A stretch of 64,000 nt of DNA from Phaseolus vulgaris (taxonomy: Eukaryota > Streptophyta > Magnoliopsida > Fabales > Fabaceae). Within the stretch, counting starts at the first letter, position 1. Every line of letters begins with the position of its first letter. Below the pieces are notes generated by a model that worked only from the letters and a program-made list of their open reading frames with translations, was not told the origin of the DNA and made no database searches. Shown here piece by piece: positions 1 through 10,628 of this stretch. The stretch covers positions 12,378,037 through 12,442,036 of the forward strand of contig NC_023754.2 of the NCBI RefSeq assembly GCF_000499845.2. The letters are read 5' to 3'. The translations under genes and the position numbers were made by a program.

Positions 1-734
1 TGGGATACGAGTTAAAATTGTTTCTTCATCAACTTCCTGACACAAAGATTTTTTCAACTTTGACCCAACTATCTACCCTATACGATGTGCACTTTTACAT
101 GAATTGGTGCAAAAGGCTATGCTAACTAGGGAGATAAGCATTGTCAACTATCAAGAATGTTGCATAAATAAGAAGAACATTAAACGAAAAATCATGTAAA
201 AGCTCATCAGATGCAAGGTGGACATGCAAGAACATTTAAGCTGCTCAGCAGTTATAAACGGTCTCTCAATGAATATCTTCTTCCAACGCCTATATAAAGC
301 CTACCATCAAGAAGAAGAAAAACAAGAGCGGAGGTGACACTATGCCAAAATGCTACTAAAATGTAGAGAACTCCTCAAAGCTTCAGAAGAACGATCCTAG
401 AGCTTAAAGAAGGAACACTATTATATTTATGGATCAAAATAGGTCATTAGAAGAACACTAAAAGTGTTCATTCAACCACCTAAGAGAGAGTTATTATCCA
501 TTATTCACATCAAAAGACGAAACCCCTTCCTAAATTGCAAGAATATCTAAAATAAGAGAGAAAGCTTAAACATTGTATATGTCGTCAAAGGCAATCCTCC
601 CTAATAGTCAGACAAAAATGATTAATACTAACCTTCAATTCTTGTATAGTGACTAAAGAACCAAGAATACTCATTGAGTCAAAAGTGACTTGGTAAAGAA
701 TAATCGCATCTAGGGGTGGCTTGAGTAAAGAATA
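1..734 (+). repeat. LTR-type repeat fragment, open at left edge
   Basis: This is a non-coding retroelement LTR fragment that runs off the left edge. A TATA box (TATATAAAG) lies at 291-299, followed by transcript-leader-like sequence. The stretch 48-150 is clearly similar, in reverse complement, to 27,290-27,390, and 210-310 matches about 27,130-27,230, so a second inverted copy of the same family lies at 26,200-27,400. The end (640-734) contains short degenerate units of the AGTGACTTGGT / AAGAATACTC kind, which form the tandem array in the other copy. It is interrupted at 735 by a different solo LTR, and about 20 bases of it seem to resume after 1,804. No coding sequence is visible. Assignment to a copia/SIRE-like LTR is inference from its resemblance to neighbouring LTRs. 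Confidence 0.55.
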
Positions 735-1799
735 TGTTAGAATTGTAGGCCTTAAACAAGAGGGAGGGTGAATTCTTTTCAAACGTTTTTCGAAAGTTTT
801 GAAGGTATGAAGAGAATCAAAGAAGAATCACAACCAAAGGAATCAAAGAATGCAAGATAGAAAACAATTTTAGTTGAATTCCAGAAATTCAACCAGTTGT
901 TTCTGCGATTCAACCGGTTGTTTTTATCAGTAGTATATAAAAACAACTAAAAACATATATTTAAGAGTTAAGGGGGAGAAAGAATCACACAAGAAATTTT
1001 ATATTGGTTCACTCTTATACCAAGAGCTACATCCAGTTCCCTGAAACCTCTGGGTATCCACTAAGTAATCAAAAACCAGATTACAAACACACAATCACCA
1101 AAGAAGTGATATTGATTCCCTCAAGAACACACACTTCCTTTGGCACACACAATCACACCACAGATCAGAACACCCTCTGACTCTGTGAACACAAGTCCTT
1201 ACAAAAATACAATTGAATGAGGAAATATGGTTGATCACACTTGGTACAAATCAAATCAAAGTACACAGCAAGTCCTACTTCACTCTTAGAGAAAAATCCA
1301 AAGCTTTAAGCAATCTTGGAGAAAACTTGATTTCAAAGACAAATCTTGTAACTTAACTGCTAGGAGCGTATAACAGAACAATTATACTCCAATTAGCAGT
1401 TAAAAACATTTCTTGTAAAAGCCAAATCAGTTTGAAAGCATTTAAAGCAGATTTAACAAACTTAACAGAATTTTGTTAAGGCAGTTAAAAAACAGTCAGT
1501 TGTTTTGTCGAAACAACCGATTGAATTGGTTTGACAACAAAGTCAACCAAGTTGAAATCTGCCAAAACCAGTTTCAAAAACATTAAGTATGAAACAATCG
1601 ATTAAAACGATAAAACAACTGGTTGTTTTTCTGCTTCTTCATAAAACACTCTTTAAAAAAAATGAATTAAACCAGGTTTTGGATTCAAACTAAGAGTGAA
1701 TTAACAAATTCAAACTATCCCAGAACACACCCAACTAAGTTATAATCAACCTTCAAGCAATTCATGGAGATTTGGAGTCATCAAAACTCTTCTTCAACA
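735..1799 (-). mobile_element. Solo LTR, SIRE-like family (copy A)
   Basis: The plus-strand ends are TGTTAGAA...TTCAACA, about 1,065 bp, and the flanks GAATA (730-734) and AAATA (1800-1804) fit a 5-bp target duplication with one change. On the minus strand it ends in ...TTCTAACA, as an LTR end preceding a primer-binding site would, but no primer site or internal region follows, so it is a solo LTR. The interior has the hallmarks shared with copies C and D: a G-rich run followed by GTGAAT near 760-772, a 'ttatattggttcactc' block near 1,000, runs of short direct repeats (caagaacacac) near 1,120 and several AACCGGTT-like motifs (about 905-920 and 1,500-1,630). Matching copies are at 14,576-15,682 (same orientation) and about 2,398-3,484 (opposite orientation). 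Confidence 0.75.
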
Positions 1800-1819
1800 A
1801 AATACTCCTTGACAGGGTC

Positions 1820-2397
1820 AGGCTGAAGATACAATTAACTCTAGAAGGGGGTTGAATGAAGTTTAAACTCAATATGCAAACCTAAAAAACAAAGCAAGCA
1901 TAATGTCTAACAAATAAAAGACAAAGAGAGAGAGAAAGAAATGGATACAATGATTTATACTGGTTCTGCCAACAACAAGGTCTATGTTTAGTCCCCTAAA
2001 GCAACATGCTCAAAAGTTTTTCACAAACTATTCTTCACCTCTCTAGGTACAGAAGTATTATTACACCTTTTCATGTCACCAACTATTCTCTACCTCTCTA
2101 GGTACACGAAGTATAATCTACCTATCAAAGTACACACAAGTATTCTTTACCTCTCCAGGTACACACAAGTATTCTTACAACTCTTCAGGTCACTAAATAT
2201 TCTCTACCTCTCCAAGCAACTGATCATAATCTCCCCCTAAGATCATGACTTCTTAACAATGAGAAAACTCTCTACATAAATAACAATGAAAGCTCTAAGG
2301 ATATACTTCACAGTGTGATGGATTTATAAAGGTTAGGCACAATATCTAATCTCACAAGTCGCTCTTTAAAGCATATGTAAATTGTATAAGTGTTATT
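1820..2397 (-). repeat. LTR-like fragment with internal 33-bp-type tandem array
   Basis: It resembles the other SIRE-like LTRs (a G run followed by TTGAATG at about 1,848, and a 'tttatactggttctgcc' block near 1,953) but has a different interior. Between about 2,029 and 2,220 it carries five or six degenerate units built on TATTCTCTACCTCTCTAGGTACAC. No open reading frame or clean ends were found. It runs directly into the oppositely oriented LTR that follows, so the boundary near 2,397 is approximate. Confidence 0.45.
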
Positions 2398-3484
2398 TGG
2401 TGAACAAAATGCTTTGATGTCTCCAAATTCATGAGGAAAATTGGAAGACCTTGTTGTTGGGTGCGTGTGTGTTGTCTAGTAGTTTTTAACTTGTTAATTC
2501 ACTCCTTAAGATGATCCAAGTTCATTTGAATCTTTACCTTTTTTCAAAAGATGGATTTTCTAAAAGGGTGTGAAAATTCAATTTGTTGAAATGTCGAATC
2601 AACCTGTTGTTATTTGGAAAAGCTTAGCTTTGTTTTGTCTTTGCTGTCAAACAGAATCAATTGATTGTTTTAATAAATCAACTGATTTTTTTTATGAAAA
2701 CCATAATAGAAAGTTTATTTCCATCGATTGTTTTGGAAAACAACTGGTTGTTTTCATAACAGAATTCTCTTATGTATTTTAAACTGTTTTAAATGATTCC
2801 AACTGCTTTGACCACTTGATTGAGGTTATATAAAGGTTGTTTAACACTCCTTTGTATTAACTAAGAAAGAGAAATTATCAAAAACAATTTTCAAGATTTC
2901 AAAAGCTTTGGATCATCTCAAGTGTGTGGAATAGGATTGGGTTTTGTACTTATGAACCTTACGCTTTGTATTACCTAGGTGTATTCTTTTTCTCTTCTTC
3001 TTTGAACATTGTATTTCTGTATTGGAGTGTAAGGCACTTTCAAAAAGGTGTTTTCTGGAAACTATGTGTTGCCAAAGAGTAGTGTGTGTTCTTGAGAGGT
3101 TCAAGATCATCACTCTTGGTGTGTGTTTTGTAATCTAGGGTTGATTACATAGTGAATTCTCAATGGTTAATTGAGGATTGGATGTAGTTCTTGGTTAAGA
3201 GTGAACCAGTATAAACATCTTGTGTGATTCTCTCTATCCCTACACTCATAATTTGTTTTAACACTGTTTTAAATTTTGCTGATATAAACAATCGGTTGTT
3301 TCGTGAAAACAACAGGTTGATTTTCTGGAAATAACCTTAAAATAAAAATTTTATTGAGTTGAACAGAAAATCAATTGGTTGATTTTTCATAAATTTCACT
3401 CTACCTTCAATCTTTGCAAAAAATCTTTCAAAAATAATTCACTCCCCTCTTGTTTAAGCCACTTATTTTAACATTATTCTAACA
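2398..3484 (+). mobile_element. SIRE-like LTR, copy C (inverted relative to copy A)
   Basis: The reverse complement of this segment aligns throughout with copy A, including the 'aaccagtataaa' block at about 3,206, the 'caagaacacac'-type block at about 3,090 and the terminal TTCTAACA at 3,477-3,484. A TATA box (TATATAAAGG) lies near 2,829, followed by leader-like sequence, so the transcription direction is plus. CAACCGGTTG-like palindromic motifs recur at about 2,660-2,755, 3,290-3,320 and 3,370. The sequence after 3,484 is not a primer-binding site, so this is a solo or truncated LTR. The left boundary is a guess from where similarity to copy A fades, and no convincing target duplication was found. 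Confidence 0.6.
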
Positions 3485-3539
3485 CACAATTGAATATTCA
3501 CTTGATGATGGCATTTCTTTTTTGTTCTATTTACATTTA

Positions 3540-4010
3540 TTATTGTGTTCTTTATCTTCAAGGTCTTTATATAGGCTTCAGAATGTGACAGTTGAAGCTT
3601 TGAGTTCTTCATTATAGTCATTAGACACTCAATATAGAAACTTTTGCTCTGATTGATCTTTGCATGTCTTAGATGTGTGAGGCATTTTTATTCTTCCTTT
3701 ATATTTCTCAAATGTGAACATTGTAGCTTTAATCCTCTTAACTTCAATATCTTGACCAAATATGTCATGTTGATCTTCATCTTCAATGTGTTAGACGCTC
3801 GAAATGGAAACTTTAGTTTTGGTGCTTTCTTTGCGTCTTTGAACAATTACATGCTCTTCAAATACTTTATTTTTATATATAAAGTCGAACGTTGAAGCTT
3901 GGATTATCTTTGTGCACAAATATTTCCTTTTCTACATTGTTCATTGTCTTCTTCGTATAAGACACTCAATATGAAATGTTCATATATGAGCCTTCATTGC
4001 GTCGTATCCC
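3540..4010. repeat. Three-copy degenerate tandem repeat, period about 165 bp
   Basis: Three diverged units each contain GAAGCTTT/GTAGCTTT-like, CTTC-rich and TTAGACACTCAATAT-like blocks in the same order. The last block falls at about 3,625, 3,790 and 3,957, giving a spacing near 165 bp. A minus-strand TATA-like CCTATATAAAG lies at about 3,566-3,576. No protein can be read through it. It is probably the leader/array part of another decayed LTR in minus orientation. Confidence 0.5.
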
Positions 4011-4777
4011 TTATTTATACTTTGAATCTTTTTTCTCTTTGTATATCTTCATTCTCAGCGGCTTGATAACTCTTTGATCTTTATTTGTGTGAATCCCACT
4101 CTCTGACTTCATCGTTTTCCCGTTAGATGGATAAGGAAACATTGACTATCGGCTTTATACGTGTCTTTATGATCCTCTGATAATTTCTTGAAACAATATC
4201 AGTATCAATAAACATTATAATCAACACAATAAATCATAGGTATCACTGAAACAATATATTTTATATTCTATGAATGATCAAAGACTTTATTTTCTCAAAT
4301 TTTCACTATAAATCCATTTTCAAATACTTTCCAAGTTAATATAAAATTTGATTGTGGAAGTGTAATAACATTTTAACCTAGATATCTTTTCATAAAATAT
4401 ATTTCAAACAAAATTGTATAGAGAATATGTGTGCTATATTTTTCGAAAGCTTTCCAATAAAATCATTATTCATTCAAAAACTTTCCAATACAATTTTAAT
4501 CTTAATAATAAATGCACAGATGTATTAAAAAATATTTATAATCAATTTGAAAGGTGCTTTTTTATTCACAAATATTGAAGCACATAATATTTGAGATTTC
4601 CAGTATGTTTTGTGTTACGTTCTCAAATACTAACTTTCCAAAACCATTTAATCATTAATCTTATTTGAAAATTGTTTTATATGATTTAAGAATGTCAAGA
4701 TTGATTCAAAAACATATGAGTAGTGTTATAAGAAATTCAAAGAATGTAAAAGTTAAGTATAGACACTCCTTGATATA
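4011..4777. other. AT-rich stretch without recognised features
   Basis: No coding potential, RNA gene or clean repeat boundary was seen. The sequence is decayed, with scattered AAAACTTTCCAA-type similarity between neighbouring lines. Confidence 0.5.
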
Positions 4778-5030
4778 ACAGACTGTCGGATGTGTAAAAG
4801 ACGTGATGATCGTCTATGGTGTGCATGTTTTAAAGACCGTCTGGTGTGATTATGAGGCAATGTATGATTGAGCTTTCATGTGCTTTGAGCTCGTCCAATT
4901 AGTTATTCTTTTTGAAATTGTATGAAGAGATCTTCTGGTGTATCCATGAGCAATAGAATCATATGACGAGACCTTCTAGCAAGAATATTTAATCAAGTCC
5001 TATGAGATTGTCTGGTGTGTCTCTTCTCAC
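4778..5030. repeat. Degenerate short tandem repeat (GACCGTCTGGTGTG-like)
   Basis: Six diverged occurrences of a GA(C/T)CGTCTGGTGTG-like core are seen at about 4,782, 4,808, 4,837, 4,930, 4,962 and 5,005, some separated by about 26-30 bp. There is no coding sequence. It may be another LTR leader array like those at 2,029-2,220 and 26,365-26,760. Confidence 0.4.
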
Positions 5031-5280
5031 TTGAACTATCTTTTTGGACAACATTCCTCATTTTAAATGTCCTTTTTATATCAAATAAGCACTTAGAGAT
5101 TTTTTCAATGTTGAGACAAGGATTTAATCATCTTATGTGTCTTCACTACATTGTATAATGGATCTTTTCATTTTAAGATCGTTTAATGAATCTTTGTTCA
5201 TCTTCTATTATTAAGATCTTCTAATATTGCACTTGAGTGAAATTTATTATATAACATAACACATATTTTAGTGTTGGCTA

Positions 5281-5400
5281 TCATCAAAATATTTAGGCTT
5301 TCGTATCACGAGACTGATAGACTAGCTAGCGTCTTAACATAGGTAAGAGTGGTTAGAAAAGGAAAGAATACTCAATTAGCCAAGAATGACTAAAGACTCA
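5281..5400. repeat. Short remnant of the LTR array family
   Basis: The block AAGAATACTCAATTAGCCAAGAATGACTAAAG-like at about 5,365-5,395 matches the degenerate array units at 640-734 and 26,365-26,760. It is a small relic only. The AT-rich sequence to about 5,575 shows nothing further. Confidence 0.35.
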
Positions 5401-5577
5401 TTATTTTTTCCTTTTACCTTATGGTGTCCTTTCATATATCCCACTCTTCCTCATTTAAAGCATATTATCTTCGACTTATCTCTGGAGTTAGTAGTATTAT
5501 TCTTAATAGTTGTATTCTTTTTTAGTATTTTTTTTATTTTGATAATTTCAAGTTCTTTTCTTAATTAGATGGTCCTA

Positions 5578-5872
5578 TTCAATTTTCATAATTTAATGGT
5601 TGAAGGGAGATTTTTCTTTCCGTATCCATATTGAGTACAAAACTCTCATAATTCTAAGATGCCTAAATTCTGGCTCTTCTTAATAATATTTTTTATTTTA
5701 AAATTATTACAAAGATCTATTTTCTGTATTTTTTTTTTACAATGGAGTTAATTCTCCCATATGTGATATCGTTTAAAGGGGTATCAAAGTATTCAAGTTG
5801 TAGATTTTTTCCAACCTTTTCTGCAAAGAACAATGGTATTCCTGCAATAAATCCTTTTTTTTCAAAAAACAT
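5578..5872. pseudogene. Endogenous pararetrovirus (Caulimoviridae-like) remnant, left part
   Basis: Two pieces are visible. At about 5,585-5,660 the plus strand carries a short match to the reverse-transcriptase segment that lies in the opposite orientation at about 12,735-12,800 (shared FLMVEG-/FFF.YPY-like residues), so the viral DNA is rearranged. At about 5,720-5,872 the minus strand reads as an uninterrupted hydrophobic/charged protein piece that continues, in sense, beyond the copia insertion at 11,436-11,520. I suspect this is a movement/coat-region piece, but that is inference. All pieces are short and broken, with no promoter or full gene. Family assignment rests mainly on the RT portion to the right of the copia element. 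Confidence 0.45.
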
Positions 5873-6197
5873 TATTACAGTTAATGAAGATGAATATTCC
5901 TTGTCTGATGTGGTGCATCAAATGGAGCGCACGTAATCACACGAAATCACAATGGAGAAAGGGAGGTTTTGATGAACCCTAATTACAAATGAAAAAGAGA
6001 CAATGACTTAAGCATAAAAGAGAGAAAATAGAGAAAAGAAAATACAAAAGAAATTCTTATTTACTTGTGTATTAGAGAGTAAAATACATGGTGTATATAT
6101 AAGAAAAAGACTAAGACCTAGCTGAAACAGAAAAGGAAAGTTGGGTCAAACAAACAAAGCCCAATAACTTAAGACAGAAAAACTAAATATGTTAACA
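5873..6197 (-). repeat. 3' LTR of the copia element (325 bp)
   Basis: On the minus strand it begins TGTTAACA and ends CTGTAATA. It is followed by the target duplication AACAT on the plus-strand left flank. A TATA-like TATATATA is at about 6,093-6,100. It is nearly identical to 11,105-11,430. Confidence 0.93.
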
Positions 6198-6204
6198 CTC
6201 CCCC

Positions 6205-6830
6205 TCAAGTTGGGGAGTAGATATTTGTCAGACCTAGCTTGGATTTAAGAGTGGAGAATTGTGCAGAAGCAAGGGGCTTGGTGAATATGTCAGCAACTTG
6301 CATGGCAGAAGTAATGGGCAGCAGTTTGATGAGACCATAGTTAAGTTTTTCACGAACTAGGTGAGAATCAATTTCGATGTGTTTGGTGCATTCATGAAAG
6401 ACTTGATTGGACGCTATTTGAAGGGTAGATTTGTTGTCACAGTACAGGGTTGTATGCTGGGAGAGAGGAAGATGTAAATCCTGAAGGAGGTAAGACAACC
6501 ATTGTAGCTCACATGTGGTGGTGGCAAGGGCTCTATACCCGGCTTCAGAGGAGCTGCGAGAGATGTTGGTTGCTTCTTTGATTTCCATGATATTAGGGAG
6601 TCTCCTAAGTAGATGGAATATCCAGTGACAGATTTGCATGTGGTAGGACATGTTGCCCAGTCAGAATCACTAAAACCACAAAGGTGAAGTGAATATAGTC
6701 CTCCACCAGGGGTGCCCTTGAGGTAACGCAAAAGACGTGAGACAGCTTGTTGATGATGAGTTATGGGTGCATTACGAATTGGCTTAAATTGTGGACAACA
6801 AAGGCGATGTCAGGTCGCGTGTTGGTTAAG
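6205..6830 (-). pseudogene. copia RNase H domain, frameshifted
   Basis: This is the C-terminal end of the copia polyprotein, which degrades the RNA strand during reverse transcription. One frame (6,414-6,731) gives the start with [10 protein letters not shown] and [19 protein letters not shown]. The second (6,205-6,651) gives the rest with [30 protein letters not shown] and a tail typical of copia (ADIFTKPL). The two frames overlap, so a frameshift near 6,590-6,650 separates them. Another break separates this from the RT frame near 6,830. The catalytic acidic residues of SDSDW, SEAEY-type (here SEAGY, with E to G at the second acidic position) and CDN are otherwise recognisable. Confidence 0.85.
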
Positions 6831-6834
6831 TAGA

Positions 6835-8187
6835 TTAGATGTCCAAGGAGTCTTCTGTATTGGGAAGTTCATCAGCATCAACAGGGGAGCCTTGATCGGG
6901 AGAGAGAAGGGAGGTATGAGTCATAGGAGTGGCCACAGGTTCAAAGTCAAGCATGCCAGTTTCGTGAAGAAGATCAAGAGTATACTTGCGTTGACTTAAA
7001 TGAAGACCAGAACTGTTGCGAGCAATTTCCAGTCCCAAAAAGTAAGTGAGATTACCTAAATTTTTTATCTTGAAGTGATGGTGAAGGGATGCAGTAATTG
7101 TATTGATTTCCTCCCTGTCATCGCCAGTTAAGACCAAATCATCAACATAAACAAGAATAACAATGAGTTTATCGTTATTATATTTAAGAAAAAGAGAGTG
7201 ATCAACAACAGAAATAGAGCAATTATTTAATAAAAGAAAAGTAGAGAGTTTGGCGTACCATTGGTGACCAGCTTGGCGAAGGTCATACAAAGATCGTTGA
7301 AGCTTGCAAACATGCTGGGGAGAAGGAAGAGAGAGGCCAGTTGGGGGGGTCATGTATACCTCTTCATGGAGATCACCATGAAGAAATGCATTATTGACAT
7401 CAAGTTGTTTTAAAATCCAATTTTTGGTAGTGGCAATAGCAAGGAGAAGGCGGAGGATACTGAGTTTAGCAACAAGTGCAAAAGTGTCTAAGAAATCAAG
7501 TCCTTCAAGTTGGGTGAACCCTTTGGCAACAACTCTAGCTTTGTGGCGCTCAACAGTGCCATCAGAATGGTATTTGATTTTATATACCCATTTACAACCA
7601 ATAGTTTTCTTTCCTGGAGGGAGAGGGGTAAGTTGCCAAGTATTGTTAGCAGAAAGAGCTTGAAGCTCATCTTGCATGGCAGATTGCCAAGAAGCATGTT
7701 TAGAGGCTTCGTTATATGTCTGAGGTTCAGGATGAGAATTGATAGAGGAAATAACATTTCTAAAATTGGAAGAGAAGGAATTGTAAGACAAGTAATTAGG
7801 AATAGGATATCTACTACTTACAGTGTTGGTTGCAATGTGGAAATCCGCAAGATAGGCAGGTTGTCGGTGAGGACGAGCTGATCTTCTTGGAAATTGGGGT
7901 GATGTGCTTCCTGGAGATGCAAGCGGTGATAATTTTGGTGGAGGTGCAATGTTAGATGCAGGAGCAGAGGCACTATTTGTTGGAAGATCAAAGGATAATG
8001 AGGTTGGTGGAGGGACAGTATTGGGTGCGGGAGTAGAGGCACATGGCTCGACAGGAGGTGTAGTATTAAAAAAAAAATCAAAAGCAGAATTATATGCATT
8101 AGAAATAGGGAGAGATAAAGTGTTAGGGTCCTTAGGCAAGCCACTGTCCAATTTATATGGAAAGTGGTTTTCATGAAATATTACATG
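6835..8187 (-). pseudogene. copia reverse transcriptase (RVT_2), interrupted
   Basis: A 438-residue open frame (6,835-8,151) covers the linker and RT. It shows the RT entry block (WQSAMQDELQAL, GCKWVYKIK, ARVVAKGFTQ), LDVNNAFLHGDL, the SLYDLRQAGHQWY block and the intact catalytic YVDDLVLTG. Upstream, in another frame, the FHENHFPY linker is readable at about 8,155-8,180, so at least one frameshift lies near 8,150. The nested LTR at 8,188 then breaks the polyprotein within the ISRHV-type linker that normally joins integrase to RT. The family consensus is SLYGLKQASRQW, and several positions here are changed, suggesting drift without selection. Confidence 0.9.
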
Positions 8188-9241
8188 TGATATGAGTTGG
8201 ATTGAACATAGACACTTTTAAACTCTTGAACACAACATTATATGAGAATGAAAACAACAATTCAAGGATCAAAGAGTGCTTAAACTATGAAAACGAAATT
8301 ACATCAACAAAACACAAGCTGAAAACATAAATGGAATCAAGGAAGCTTAAGGAGTCATCAATGGAGACATAGCCTTCCAAAATGATGATCCAAACTCAAT
8401 AAGAGTGTTATCTCCTTGTAAACATCCATGGAACAAGATTACTAAACACAAATGAAACAATAACACACGGAATCGAACAGAAAATTGAAGAACAGCATAA
8501 GAACACAAAATCAATCGGTGGAAAGATGAAGAACACTAACGGAAAACTAAACTACCAATTGAAATTGAAATTGGAGATGAAAGGAATGAAAACTTATGGA
8601 ATGAAGCTCGGCTGGAATGGGGAATTGGAACTGCATCACGCCACTTGGAGGTATTGTTCCAAGATAAGTGAAGGAAGCCGCCACTTGAAGCTCTCTAAAA
8701 GCTCACAAGATGAGACCAAGCAAGGAGATTCAAATCTCACACAAATCTCTCTCCAAATGAGTAGAGTTTCTCTATATCAAATTTCCAATTCTGAATTTTA
8801 CAAGAGTTCACACCTCTATTTATAGTGTGAGGGTGCTGAAAAATAGGTGGGAAAATTAAAATGAAACTCATTTAAAATTCCCACAAAAAACAAGTCACAT
8901 GGGAGGTGTGACCTTTTTCTACTATGACACCTCCTAAAACCTACACCTACACCTACTCTCCTAAGTCACATGGACAATGTGACTTTATTTTACATATTCA
9001 CACTCCTTTATTTAATATCCACACCTCCTACAACTATACAAGAGTAATTCAAATGATGCTCTTTTATTTAATGCTTGGCCTTGCCCCTCATGGTTTGGAC
9101 TTGGGTTTCTTGGGCTTGGGCCTTCTTGGGCTTGGGCTTTGGGCTTGGGCCTCATCTTTTGAAAAGACTAATAAGAAGAACTTGAAATGATTTGGCCCTT
9201 GTCCATTCTTCCTATTAACAACATCTTTTTGATTCTCATCA
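8188..9241 (-). mobile_element. Nested solo LTR (1,054 bp) inside the copia pol
   Basis: The element is bounded by TGATATGAG...CTCATCA and flanked by the exact duplication ACATG (8,183-8,187 and 9,242-9,246). The copia protein resumes in the same linker motif on both sides, which confirms an insertion. On the minus strand a canonical TATAAATAGAGG is at about 8,824-8,813, followed by leader-like sequence, so I read it as minus. There is no primer site, polypurine tract or coding region, hence a solo LTR left by recombination. The U3 side has a GGG-run cluster at 9,103-9,149. The lineage is unknown to me. Confidence 0.85.
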
Positions 9242-9289
9242 ACATGTCTTGATATCTCTATGCTATGAAACTTTAAATTTAAGATAATA

Positions 9290-9846
9290 TAACCTTTTGT
9301 ATTTTGCGGGAAGCCAAGAAAAATACTTTTGATAGATCTATCATCTAATTTTCCCTATGTGCAGTAATGGTACTAGCATAACAAAGACAACCAAACACTT
9401 TTAGAAAGGAAATGTCATGGTTTTCCAAACAACTTTTCATGAGGAGTGATGTTATTAAGTAATGGAGTAGGAATAGCATTTATTAAGAAAACAATATGAT
9501 TTACAGTAAATTCCCAAAAAATAGGAGGAAGATTTGCTTGAAAAAGTAAAGCCCGGGTTACATTTAGTATGAGTTGATGTTTACGTTCTACAATGCCATT
9601 TTGTTGTGGTGTTTCAACACAAGATTTTTGATGTATAATTCCCTTTGAAGCATAAAAATTTGACATAGCAAACTCAACACCATTGTCAGTACGAATCGTT
9701 TTGATATTAGTTTTGAAATGATTTTGAACGAAAACAGTGAAGTTAATGATGTGCTGACGCACTTCAGATTTGTTATGCAGCAGAATAACCCAAGTATAAC
9801 GCGTGTAATCGTCAACAATAATCAAGAAAGAACGAAAACCTTGCAT
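9290..9846 (-). pseudogene. copia integrase core
   Basis: This domain joins retrotransposon DNA into the genome. The 143-residue frame 9,415-9,846 contains the rve core with the first Asp in IVDDYTRYTW, the second in IRTDNGVEF and the catalytic Glu in QQNGIVERKH, so the DDE triad is present. A continuation in another frame between about 9,250 and 9,415 carries the SIFLGFPQNTKGY block typical of the integrase/RT linker, reaching ISRHV at the nested LTR. The catalytic residues are intact, but the frame break and the insertion make it non-functional. Confidence 0.88.
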
Positions 9847-9939
9847 AGAAATTATGGAACATGGTCCCCAAGTATCAAAGTGTACAAGATCAAAAATAGC
9901 AGAGGTAACAATATTACTTAAAATGAAAGGAAGTTTTCT

Positions 9940-10520
9940 CTATTTTGCATGACTACAAGTGTCACATACATGATGAGTATCAACAGTAATAAAAGAGTAT
10001 TGTTTGCTTAAGACATGTAATCTTTCAAGTGAAGGGTGTCCTAGTTTATAATGCCACAGTGTTTTGTCCGTGATATTACAATTAATAAAAGGAGAAAAAC
10101 AATGTGGCTTAGAACGGCTAGAAGCAGGCAAGGTAGTGACAAGGTACAAGCCAACGGTGGCTTTAACTGTACCAATCCTCTCTTGGGTGAGATTGTCCTG
10201 TATAATGCAGTGGGTTGAAGTGAAAGTTAAAGTGCATTTAAGTTGGTGTGTCAGTTTAGAAATAGATATTAAGTTTAATTGAAAATGAGGCACATATAAC
10301 ACATCAGACAAATAAAACTTATCAGAAAAACGTACTAAACCAGAATATGTGGTATAAACAGTTTGGTCATTTGGAAGACTAATTAAGACAGGTTTAATTT
10401 TAGTATAAGTAGTAAAACTGTTCAAATTGTGACAAACATGATCTGTGGCACTAGAATCAATAATCCAAGATTCTTTTATAGAAGATAGTGAAGAGAGAAA
10501 CTTACCTGTTGAAGAATGCT
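9940..10520 (-). pseudogene. copia protease and GAG-pre-integrase domain
   Basis: The protease start is readable at about 10,460-10,425 as WIIDSSATDHVC. The aspartic protease motif should be D-S/T-G but here reads DSS (10,450-10,458), a change that would abolish catalysis in a normal copia protease. The frame continues through LPNDQTVYT and LSDVLYVPHFQLNLISISKL (protease C-terminal part) into LWHYKLGHPSLERL and CDTCSHAK, the zinc-binding His/Cys set of the GAG-pre-integrase region. The break from integrase is at about 9,847-9,940. Confidence 0.87.
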
Positions 10521-10628
10521 CAGTATGGGGATTTCATCCGTAGAGAAGGTGCCGACTTGATTAATTTGAGTGTGAGGGGCAGGATCCTCAAGGTTTTGCT
10601 GACGCAAAATGTTGGTAAGGAATTGGCA

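Noticed and set aside
7394..8176. Plus-strand open frames of 89-123 codons over the copia element
   Set aside because: They are antisense shadows of the reverse transcriptase frame on the minus strand, which carries recognised motifs.
8526..9190. Plus-strand frames of 99 and 88 codons
   Set aside because: They lie inside the nested solo LTR, with repetitive or low-complexity residues and no protein family.
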